DNA from: CAYYAQ01 sp964469555
GTDB taxonomy: Bacteria > Planctomycetota > UBA1135 > UBA2386
Direction of reading: 5' to 3'
Length of the DNA: 45,731 bases
Assembly: GCA_964469555.1 (NCBI GenBank)
Contig: CAYYAQ010000022.1
Location: 1-45,731 of the forward strand
The notes under the pieces: generated by a model
Seen by the model: the letters and a program-made list of their open reading frames with translations, nothing else
What the model was told of the DNA's origin: nothing
Databases searched by the model: none
Position numbers and translations under genes: made by a program
Part shown: one piece after another, positions 8,580 through 16,102 of the stretch
Position numbering within the stretch: the stretch's first letter is position 1
Layout of the letters: each line of letters opens with the position of its first letter

Positions 8580-9356
8580 ATGGCCATCGAGCATCTCTAC
8601 GGCGACAACGTCCACATCTCGGACAGCGCGTGGCTGCGCTCTCTGCTGGCCCGAATCGGCTCTCCCGAGACACCCGTGCAGGAGGTCCCGGACCTCGTGC
8701 GTGCGGCCTACCGTCACATGATCCCGGAGATCCTGGGGCGTGAATTCCCCATCGTCCAGGGCCGCGCGGTCACTCGCATGGCGGCGACGGAACCCAAGGG
8801 CTACTACAGCGGCCCTCTGTTGGGCTCGGACACCAAGCTCGTGATCGTCGCGGTGATCCGCGCGGGGATCCTGCCGGCGATGACCTGCTACGAAGAGGCA
8901 AACCGGGTGTTGCCGATCACCAACGTCCGACTCGACTTCATGAACATGTCGCGGACGACCGACGAGAAAGGACGCGTGACCGGCGTGCAGTTCGACGGCT
9001 CGAAGATCGGCGGTCCCGTGAACGACACGATCGTCCTGATCGCCGACCCGATGGGTGCGACCGGCGGCACGATCGCCCGCACGATCGAGATCTACCAAAA
9101 CCTGGACGGTGGTCCCCCACCAAAGATCATCGCCGCGCACATGATGGTGACGCCGGAGGCGGTACAGCGGCTGACCGCGTCCCACCCGGATCTCCGCATC
9201 TACGCGGGCCGCTTCGACCGGGGCATGTCGTCGGACGAGGTGCTCGCGACGATCCCCGGCACGCACAAGGACAGGGAACGGGGCCTCAATGCGACGCACT
9301 ACATCGTGCCGGGGGCCGGGGGCATCGGCGAGTTGCTGACGAACTCCTGGGTGTAG
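8580..9356 (+). CDS. upp: Uracil phosphoribosyltransferase
   Basis: 258 residues, somewhat longer than the ~208-residue E. coli type. GPLLG at 78-82, RAG near 94, the PRPP loop IADPMGATGGT at 154-164 and the C-terminal uracil-binding motif YIVPGAGGIGE at 241-251 are all intact. It makes UMP from uracil and PRPP in the cytoplasm. GGAG at 8571-8574, five nt before the ATG, supports the start. Divergent from hpt with 111 nt between start codons. The family call is secure. Confidence 0.93.
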   Translation: MAIEHLYGDNVHISDSAWLRSLLARIGSPETPVQEVPDLVRAAYRHMIPEILGREFPIVQGRAVTRMAATEPKGYYSGPLLGSDTKLVIVAVIRAGILPAMTCYEEANRVLPITNVRLDFMNMSRTTDEKGRVTGVQFDGSKIGGPVNDTIVLIADPMGATGGTIARTIEIYQNLDGGPPPKIIAAHMMVTPEAVQRLTASHPDLRIYAGRFDRGMSSDEVLATIPGTHKDRERGLNATHYIVPGAGGIGELLTNSWV

Positions 9357-9374
9357 GCCAGCCGGGCAGCGCAG

Positions 9375-9640
9375 CTACTTGGTCAGGCCGAGTTTGGCCG
9401 GGGTTCACTTCGCGCGGTGCTTCGGTCTCTGCGGCGAGGCCCCTGACCTTCGTGTTTCCCACGATCCGCACCTCCGGCTGATCCTGTGCGGCGGGCGGGG
9501 CCACGGTGAGGCCGAGACTGGCGATGATCTTGATGGACTCGTTCTTGAATCGACTCTCCGGTTGAACCCGCGGAGGATTCGCGATCGGCGGGGAACGTAC
9601 TCGACTTCGGTTCTCGGCGGGGGTCCGCGGTCGCGTCTCG
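9375..9640 (-). pseudogene. Possible frameshifted small gene opposite the upp-eno interval
   Basis: The 398-nt stretch between upp and eno (9357-9754) has no intact gene that I can support. On the minus strand one frame from ~9640 to ~9405 has codon use like the neighbours (strong G/C in third positions), reading through SIKIIASLGLTVAPP and PEVRIVGNTKVRG. Near 9405 a single extra base breaks it, and the next frame continues equally well as TPAKLGLTK to a stop at 9375-9377. No start codon is evident at the 5' end. This would be a ~90-residue gene, either truly broken or with an assembly indel; the neighbouring eno has two assembly gaps. The rest of the interval holds only a TATTCT at 9675 as a possible eno -10. 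Confidence 0.3.
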
Positions 9641-9754
9641 ATGAAACAAGCTCGCGCGGGCCACCGTCGGTGCCTATTCTCCCTCCTGCCCCCCCCTACC
9701 AGACTGGTCCCCGACAGACACGGCCCGCACCGACCGAGGCCCACCAGAGATCCC

Positions 9755-11031
9755 ATGAGCATCATCGTCAGCATCCACGGTCGCGAAGTCCTCGACTCCC
9801 GCGGCAACCCCACAGTCGAAGTCGAAGTCGAGCTCGAATCCGGGGCCCACGGCACCGTAATCGTTCCATCCGGCGCCTCCACCGGTGCGCACNNNNNNNN
9901 NNGGTCGAGCTCCGCGACGGCGGCGAGCGATACCTCGGCAAGGGCGTGACGAAGGCCGTCGAGAACGTCAACGGCGCGATCCTGGATGGCCTGCTCGGCC
10001 ACGAAGCCCAGGACCAGATCGCGGTCGACCGCACGCTGTGCGCTCTCGATGGCACGCCGAACAAGGCCAACCTCGGCGCCAACGCGACTCTGGGAGTGAG
10101 CCTGTCCGTCGCCCGCGCCGCGGCGATCGAATCCGACCTGTCGCTGTTTCGCTACATCGGTGGCGTCTCCGCCCGTCGGCTGCCGTGCCCGATGATGAAC
10201 ATCCTGAACGGCGGCGCGCACGCCGACAACAACATCGACTTCCAGGAGTTCATGGTCATGCCGATCGGGGCGAAGAGCTTCGCCGAAGGACTCCGCATGG
10301 GCACCGAGATCTACCACGCACTCAAGGGCGTACTGCAGGAGAAGGGACTCGGCACCGGCGTCGGCGACGAGGGCGGCTTCGCACCGAACCTGAAGTCCAA
10401 CGAAGCAGCGGTCGAGATGACCCTCGAGGCCGTCGAGAAGGCGGGCTACACCGCCGGCGCCGGCAACGACATCATGCTCGCGCTCGACGTGGCCAGCACC
10501 GAGATCTACGAGGACGGTTTCTACCTCCTGCGCGGCGAGGGCAAGAAGCTCAACGCCGACGGCATGATCAAGACGTACCAGATGTGGTGCGAGAAGTACC
10601 CGATCTTCAGCATCGAGGACGGCCTCGCGGAAGACGACTGGGAGGGCTGGACCCGTCTCACCAACGCGATCGGCGACAAGGTCCAACTCGTCGGCGACGA
10701 CCTCTTCGTCACGAACACCGAACGCCTCAACTACGGCATCGACCAAGGGGCGGGGAACGCGATCCTGATCAAGGTCAACCAGATCGGCACCNNNNNNNNN
10801 NCCGAGACGCTCGAAGCGATCCACATGGCTGAGACCGACGGCATGGCATCGGTGATCTCCCACCGCTCCGGAGAGAGCGAAGACACGACCATCGCCGATC
10901 TCGCCGTCGCGACGGGCGTCGGCCAGATCAAGGCGGGTGCACCGTGCCGGTCGGACCGGGTCGCGAAGTACAACCAGCTGTTGCGGATCGAAGAAATGCT
11001 CGGTGATGCAGGGGTCTATGGCATAGTATGA
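9755..11031 (+). CDS. eno: Enolase (interrupted by two scaffold gaps)
   Basis: Phosphopyruvate hydratase: 2-phosphoglycerate to phosphoenolpyruvate, cytoplasmic glycolysis. The N-terminus reads MSIIVSIHGREVLDSRGNPT, followed by PSGASTGAH. Later come NGGAHADNNIDFQEFM, GVGDEGGFAPN, FSIEDGLAEDDWEGW, LVGDDLFVTN, ILIKVNQIGT and SHRSGESEDT, covering substrate, Mg and catalytic-lysine regions. The first N run makes the two halves appear out of frame. With the expected HEAVELRDG the gap would be 5 nt, and the second (QIGT-LTET) 4 nt, which restores one continuous gene of normal length. It is not a true frameshift. A small FtsB-like gene follows, a common neighbour of eno. Confidence 0.95.
9893..9902. 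other. Scaffold gap (10 N) in eno
   Basis: Ten N between GASTGAH and VELRDG. The enolase family has two residues (usually E-A) here, so about 5 nt are really missing. Ten is a placeholder and creates a false frameshift. Confidence 0.9.
10792..10801. other. Scaffold gap (10 N) in eno
   Basis: Ten N between VNQIGT and ETLEAI. The family motif VNQIGTLTET implies about 4 missing nt. The frame is kept because 10 and 4 are equal modulo 3. Confidence 0.88.
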
Positions 11032-11098
11032 TGCGGCGATGGGATGGCGATCACGGACGCGGTCAGGCGTCCACCGGCGGCACGGCGAAGCCGATCGG

Positions 11099-11467
11099 AT
11101 GGACACAAGTATGGACAATGGCTCGGGTTCCGCCTTTCCGCTCGTCGTCGCCGCGCTGAGCACCGGCGCCGCGCTGCTCCTCTTTTTCTCCGGAACCGTC
11201 CCCGCGATGCAGGAAGACCAGCACCTGCGAGAAGTTGAGGCCGGACGCGCACGGATCCAGGACGAGTTCTGGACCGAGCTGGACTCGGAGGTGTCGAACC
11301 GCCTCGCGTGGAAAATCGACATCCAGAGCCTGTTGGTCGAGCTGGATCGTCGGGGTATCGACACCTGGGCCATCCTGAACGAGGAATCCACCGTCCCCGG
11401 CACCCAGCCGGATCCCGATCCTGGCCGGGCCCCCGCGTCTGAGCCGCCGGACCGAAGGGGCCACTGA
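11099..11467 (+). CDS. Small single-pass membrane protein, FtsB/DivIC-like (tentative)
   Basis: 122 residues from the ATG at 11099; a second ATG at 11111 is equally possible. One TM helix at ~12-32 (FPLVVAALSTGAALLLFFSG) is followed by a charged, heptad-like helix (EDQHLREVEAGRARIQDEFWTEL) and then IQSLLVELDRRGI. The last ~25 residues are Pro/Asp rich and probably disordered. The architecture (short cytoplasmic start, TM, periplasmic coil) and the location directly after enolase match FtsB/DivIC septum-formation proteins, which link early and late divisome parts. Sequence similarity is weak, so this rests mainly on shape and context. Confidence 0.5.
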   Translation: MDTSMDNGSGSAFPLVVAALSTGAALLLFFSGTVPAMQEDQHLREVEAGRARIQDEFWTELDSEVSNRLAWKIDIQSLLVELDRRGIDTWAILNEESTVPGTQPDPDPGRAPASEPPDRRGH

Positions 11468-11681
11468 TCGTCGGATTTTTGCGAAGTTCGGCCCCCGACG
11501 GTTCCGTCTAAGAGGTGACCGGTATCCTATGCCCCGGATCCGATCTCGTAACCTTCCCCCTACATACGTAACCCCTCCCGCCGTGAGAGCCACGGCCAAC
11601 TGCGCCATTCGCGGCCAGCTGACGACCAAAAACCCGATCTCCCACTGACCACCAGTCACGGGGGCCCAACCCATAGAAACC

Positions 11682-12743
11682 ATGAGCGACCAAGCGCACG
11701 AACCCTCGTCACAGGACATCGAACAGGTCGAGAAGCTGCAGAAAGCGTATTCCTCGATGAAAACCGAGGTGAAGAAGGTCATCGTCGGCCAGGATCAGGT
11801 CGTCGACGAGCTGTTCATCGCGCTCTTCTGCCGGGGTCACTGCCTCCTCGTCGGCGTCCCGGGTCTGGCGAAGACCCTGATGATTTCGACGCTGGCCGAG
11901 GTGCTGGACCTGTCGTTCAACCGCATCCAGTTCACCCCCGACCTCATGCCGTCGGACATCACCGGCACCGAGGTGATCCAGGAGGACAAGACGAGCGGCA
12001 CCCGCGAGTTCAAGTTCTTCCCGGGACCGGTGTTCGCGAACGTCGTGCTCGCCGACGAGATCAACCGGACGCCGCCGAAGACGCAGGCTGCCATGCTCGA
12101 GGCGATGCAGGAGCGCCACGTGACGGTCGGCGGCGTACGCCACAACCTCGACGATCCGTTCTTCGTGCTCGCCACGCAAAACCCGATCGAGCAGGAAGGC
12201 ACTTACCCGTTGCCCGAAGCCCAGCTCGACCGCTTCATGTTCATGGTCAACGTCGATTACCCGACCCTCGACGAAGAGCGCGAAATCCTCCGCCGCACGA
12301 CGGAGAGCACAGAATCGAAGGTCGAAGCGATCCTCGGCGCTGCCGAGATCCTCGAGCTCCAAAGGATCGTCCGCCGCGTGCCGATCGCCGACCACGTGCT
12401 CGAGTACGCGATGCGTCTCAGCCGCGCGACCCGCCTGACGAAGGAAGAGGCCCCCGAGTGGATCAAGGAGTGGCTGTCCTGGGGCGCCGGCCCGCGCGCC
12501 AGCCAGAACCTCGTTCTCGGCGCCAAGGCCCGCGCTCTGCTCCAGGGTCGATTCTACGTCTCCGGCGAGGACATCCGCGCCGTGGCCCACCCAGTCATGC
12601 GCCACCGGCTCGTCACGAGCTTCGGTGCCGAAGCCGAAGGGATCACCGCCGACACGGTGGTGGCGAGGCTCCTGGAAGAGATCCAGCCAAACGACAGCGA
12701 CGCCCTCAACGACGGCAAGCTGCCGAAGGTCATCAACCAGTAA
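11682..12743 (+). CDS. MoxR-family AAA+ ATPase
   Basis: 353 residues. Walker A GVPGLAKT (58-65), Walker B VVLADEIN (121-128), sensor-1 ATQNP, then a C-terminal lid ending with AHPVMRHRLV. These are hallmarks of the MoxR branch, cytoplasmic ATPases that act as chaperones for partners with VWA/MIDAS domains. Here the next three genes are such proteins (DUF58 and two membrane VWA proteins), the standard arrangement. It is the first gene of a ~19-kb co-directional cluster, preceded by 214 nt without a gene (small inverted repeat GCCGTG/CACGGC at 11580-11596, no clear promoter). No Shine-Dalgarno site precedes the ATG. Confidence 0.94.
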   Translation: MSDQAHEPSSQDIEQVEKLQKAYSSMKTEVKKVIVGQDQVVDELFIALFCRGHCLLVGVPGLAKTLMISTLAEVLDLSFNRIQFTPDLMPSDITGTEVIQEDKTSGTREFKFFPGPVFANVVLADEINRTPPKTQAAMLEAMQERHVTVGGVRHNLDDPFFVLATQNPIEQEGTYPLPEAQLDRFMFMVNVDYPTLDEEREILRRTTESTESKVEAILGAAEILELQRIVRRVPIADHVLEYAMRLSRATRLTKEEAPEWIKEWLSWGAGPRASQNLVLGAKARALLQGRFYVSGEDIRAVAHPVMRHRLVTSFGAEAEGITADTVVARLLEEIQPNDSDALNDGKLPKVINQ

Positions 12744-12858
12744 CAACGCGACCCGCCGCTTGGGCTGGGCGGCGGCTTCGGGGATCGTGTCACCATCTCC
12801 CGAAGCCGCAGCACCTCGCCTTGGACACTTGCGGCCGTAACACAACGGAGCGCGACGC

Positions 12859-13773
12859 ATGGCAGAAGCCACCGAAAAGAACTACCTGGATCCGAAGGTC
12901 CTCAACAAGATCGGCAACCTGGAGCTGAGGGCGCGTCTCGTGATGGAGGGGTTCATCTCGGGGATGCACAAGTCGCCGTTCCGCGGCTTCTCCGTGGAGT
13001 TCGCCCAGCACCGCGAGTACGTGGCAGGCGACGACATCCGCTACATCGACTGGAAGATCTTCGGCAAGTCCGACCGCTTCTACATCAAGGAGTTCGAGGA
13101 GGAGACCAACCTCCGGGCCCACATCTTCCTCGACCAGAGCGAGTCGATGGCCTACGGCTTCGAGGGCGGGGTGAGCAAGTACGACTACGCCGCGACAGCA
13201 GCCGCCTCGCTCGCCTACATGATCCAGCAGCAGTCGGACGCCGTCGGTCTGAACCTGTTCCACAACAAGGTCGTGACCACAATCCCCCCGAGCAACACCC
13301 GGGCAAACCTCGGAAACATCCTGCACCAGATCAGCGAGACGACACCGACGTCGCAGACGAAGATCGGCACCGTCCTCCAGGAATTGGCAGGCCAACTCCC
13401 GAGACGCGGCATGATCATGATCCTCTCGGACCTCTTCGACGATCCGGAGGAGGTGATCCAGGGCCTGCACACGCTGGCGCAGCGGGGCCACGATGTCGTC
13501 GTCTTCCACATTTTCGACCGGGACGAAGTCGAATTCCCGTTCGAACGCATGACGCTGTTCGAAGGCCTCGAAGACATGCCCGAGCTCCTGGTGGACCCGC
13601 GGTCGCTCCGCGATGCCTACCTCAAGGAGATCAACACCTTCCAGGAGGCGATCCGCAAGGGCTGCCTCAAGAACCGCATCGACTACGTGAAGGTGATCAA
13701 CAGCCAAGAGCTCGACGTCGTGCTCTCGTCTTACCTGGCGGCGCGGGCGGCGCAGGCCAAACGCGGAAAGTAG
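12859..13773 (+). CDS. DUF58 / VWA-like protein, MoxR partner
   Basis: 304 residues without a TM helix. The DUF58 signature FAQHREYVAGDDIRYIDWK lies at ~48-66, followed by GKSDRFYIKEFEEETNL. A VWA-like fold follows with a DxSxS metal site DQSES (92-96) and a second acidic residue in MILSDLFDD. DUF58 proteins pair with MoxR ATPases and are thought to be remodelled by them. GGAG nine nt upstream supports the start. It lies 115 nt after moxR; that gap has a 7-bp GC hairpin (12753-12759 with 12769-12775) which could attenuate, but lacks a T-tract. The BatA-like gene starts 19 nt later. Confidence 0.92.
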   Translation: MAEATEKNYLDPKVLNKIGNLELRARLVMEGFISGMHKSPFRGFSVEFAQHREYVAGDDIRYIDWKIFGKSDRFYIKEFEEETNLRAHIFLDQSESMAYGFEGGVSKYDYAATAAASLAYMIQQQSDAVGLNLFHNKVVTTIPPSNTRANLGNILHQISETTPTSQTKIGTVLQELAGQLPRRGMIMILSDLFDDPEEVIQGLHTLAQRGHDVVVFHIFDRDEVEFPFERMTLFEGLEDMPELLVDPRSLRDAYLKEINTFQEAIRKGCLKNRIDYVKVINSQELDVVLSSYLAARAAQAKRGK

Positions 13774-13792
13774 GGGGCAAGGGTAGAACCGA

Positions 13793-16102
13793 GTGCAGTT
13801 CGTCACCTCAGCGCTGGCTTTCGGAGCCCTGCTCTTCGCGGTTCCGTTGATCATCCACCTGCTGAACCGGCAACGGTTCCGCAAGCGGGATTGGGCAGCG
13901 ATGGAGTATCTGCTGCGTGCGTATCGGAAGCAGCGCCGGCGTCTCCGCACCGAGAACCTGATCCTCCTGATTCTCAGGTGCTTGATTCCGATACTGCTGG
14001 CGTTCGCGCTGGCGCGGCCGATCTTCACGGACGGGGCCGGGATCCTGCCGACGGCGGGGACCGCGCACCATTTCTTCGTTTTCGACCGCAGCTACAGCAT
14101 GGGCTACCAGCCCTCGGGAAGTCAGAGCGCACACGACAAGGCGATGCGCATCGCCACGCGGCGCCTGGAACAACTCGAGGACAAGACCGGACAGAAGGTC
14201 ACTCTCGTGCTCGCCGGCATCCGACCGGAGTTCCCGGTGCGCGGCAATCCGAACATGAAGCTCGTGCGCGGTCGACTCGCGCGCATGGGACCGCCGACGG
14301 ACAGCGCGGAGTCGCTGCTCCCCGCCCTCGGACAGATCGCTGAGATGCTGGAGGAGGAGAAAGCGAATCCGGGCGAGACCCTGACTTCCGACGCCCGCAT
14401 CTACCTGTTCACTGACCTGCAGCGAAACGCCTTCGGTGAAGAGTTCCTCAAGGCGTCCAGGGACGACCCGAAACCACCCGTCGACGCCAAGACAGAATCG
14501 AAGAAGCTCCTCGCCGACAGTGCGCGAGAAGTGCTCGACCGCCTGAAGGAGCACGGGTCGATCCTCGTGATGGACATGGGTGGCGCCGCCGGCACGAAGC
14601 TCGACAACGTGCAGATCACCGACCTGCGGCTGGAACGGGCGCAGGCCGTCGCCGGAGTCCCCTTGGCGACGGTCGTGAAGGTCCGCAACCTGACGGCCAG
14701 CACGCAAAACGTCGAGGTCACCCTCGAGAAGAACAACAGCGAGCCGTCCCGCAAGCTCGTCCGCGTCGAAGCTGGCGCGGAGACTGAGGTGCACTTCCAG
14801 GTCGTGTTCCGCACGACAGGCTTTCGCCAACTGAAGGCCAGCATCCAGACGGACGGCCTCCAGGCCGACAACATCGTCTACCGCGTCGTCGATGTGCAAA
14901 AGCGCCTGCGCATCCTCATGGTCGAGGGCTCGATAGAAGACGAATACGCGCTGATGGACAGCGGCTGGCTCCGCGTGGTCCTCGATCCGACCCGCGGCAC
15001 CGGAAACGCGAGAGTCACGGAGTTCGAGACAAAGGTCGTCGACAGCACCACCTTCCTGCTAGGCCAGGAGAAGCTGCAGGACTACCACATGATCGTCCTC
15101 GCCAACGTCGAGCGCCTGAGCGAGAAGGTCGCTGACGACATCAAGGCGGCGGTGCAAGCCGGCACGGGCCTGTTCGTCATGTGCGGCGAACGCGTCCAGC
15201 CCGAGAGCTACAACCTGCACCTCTTCGACAACGGCGAAGGCCCGCTGCCGATCCGGATCGAAGGATTCGAAGGATTCGATCCGGGGGGCGACAAGTACTT
15301 CCGCACCCAGGTCATCGACATCGAGCAGCCGGTGTTCTCGGACTTCAAGGAGAGCGAGCCTCTGCTGCAGGTGCTGCAGCTCGCCGGCGTCTACCGCTAC
15401 TTCCGCACCGACCGGGAGTCGTTGAACAAGAGCGGCAAGATCCTGTGGCAGATCAGCAACCAACAGCTGTCGCCGTTGTTGATCGAGGGCCGATTCGGCG
15501 AGGGAAGAACCCTGCTCCTCACCAGCGCGATCACGAAGCAACCGAAGAAGTGGAACACGCTCGACGCGGCCATCCACGCGATGCCGTTCTTCCACCCACT
15601 CGCACACTGGTTGAGCCACTCGGCGACCGATCCGTACAACACGACGGTCGGGAGCAGCCTGACGACGATCGTGCGCAGCCGGCCCCGCAGCCTCGCCGTC
15701 GTTCTCGCGGAGCGGGCTGGAGGTAACAAGGTTCCGGTGGCCCAGGATGGTCGACCGCTGCTCGGTGGGCTGTTCTCCCTGCCGGCCTTCACCGAGACCG
15801 CGCACGCCGGCATATACCTCTACGAAATGGAGCTCGGCGAGACCGGCTCGACCGAACAGGTCCGCCTGCCGTTCGCCGTCAACCCGGATCCCGTCGAGGG
15901 CGACCTCGAATACGTCTCGCACTCGATCGTGCGCGAGAAGCTCGGCATCGAGAACATCTCGACCGCTCTACCTGAGGACTTCGAGAACACGGACTCAGCC
16001 GGGCGCAGCGATCTCGGGCCCTTCCTCCTGTACCTCGTGTTGCTCTTCATCCTCGGCGAAGCGTCGTGGGCGCGGTTCGTCTCCAGGAGGCACAGCAGAT
16101 GA
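13793..16102 (+). CDS. BatA-like membrane VWA protein
   Basis: 769 residues from a GTG, with G-rich GGGGG...AGGG upstream. The N-terminus (FAVPLIIHLLNRQRFRKRDW) is the aerotolerance-regulator N-terminal domain typical of BatA-like proteins, with TM helices at ~5-20 and ~55-75. A VWA-like domain with DRSYS (D98-x-S-x-S) and an acidic site in YLFTDLQRNAF follows. After that come a CARDB-like beta region (NVEVTLEKN) and a glutamine-amidotransferase-like fold (AGTGLFVMCGERV). One last TM helix is LGPFLLYLVLLFILGEASW, ending with a short basic cytoplasmic tail. So the bulk is periplasmic. The last 4 nt overlap the next gene (ATGA), implying translational coupling. Confidence 0.85.
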   Translation: MQFVTSALAFGALLFAVPLIIHLLNRQRFRKRDWAAMEYLLRAYRKQRRRLRTENLILLILRCLIPILLAFALARPIFTDGAGILPTAGTAHHFFVFDRSYSMGYQPSGSQSAHDKAMRIATRRLEQLEDKTGQKVTLVLAGIRPEFPVRGNPNMKLVRGRLARMGPPTDSAESLLPALGQIAEMLEEEKANPGETLTSDARIYLFTDLQRNAFGEEFLKASRDDPKPPVDAKTESKKLLADSAREVLDRLKEHGSILVMDMGGAAGTKLDNVQITDLRLERAQAVAGVPLATVVKVRNLTASTQNVEVTLEKNNSEPSRKLVRVEAGAETEVHFQVVFRTTGFRQLKASIQTDGLQADNIVYRVVDVQKRLRILMVEGSIEDEYALMDSGWLRVVLDPTRGTGNARVTEFETKVVDSTTFLLGQEKLQDYHMIVLANVERLSEKVADDIKAAVQAGTGLFVMCGERVQPESYNLHLFDNGEGPLPIRIEGFEGFDPGGDKYFRTQVIDIEQPVFSDFKESEPLLQVLQLAGVYRYFRTDRESLNKSGKILWQISNQQLSPLLIEGRFGEGRTLLLTSAITKQPKKWNTLDAAIHAMPFFHPLAHWLSHSATDPYNTTVGSSLTTIVRSRPRSLAVVLAERAGGNKVPVAQDGRPLLGGLFSLPAFTETAHAGIYLYEMELGETGSTEQVRLPFAVNPDPVEGDLEYVSHSIVREKLGIENISTALPEDFENTDSAGRSDLGPFLLYLVLLFILGEASWARFVSRRHSR

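Noticed and set aside
8469..9299. Upstream extension of the hpt frame
   Set aside because: It lies antisense to upp, and the normal HPRT length is reached from 8468.
9755..11031. Enolase as a frameshifted pseudogene
   Set aside because: The frame break coincides with a 10-N placeholder, and the conserved family sequence predicts 5 missing nt. All motifs are intact.
9286..11403. Long open frame on the minus strand opposite eno
   Set aside because: It is antisense to eno with shadow-type composition; only the 9405-9640 portion looks coding and is listed separately.
11468..11681. Promoter for the MoxR cluster
   Set aside because: TATCCT near 11523 and CATAGA near 11672 are possible -10 boxes, but neither has a -35 or strong match, so no feature is called.
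12753..12775. Terminator between moxR and the DUF58 gene
   Set aside because: There is a 7-bp GC stem but no T-tract, and the genes are functionally linked. At most a weak attenuator.
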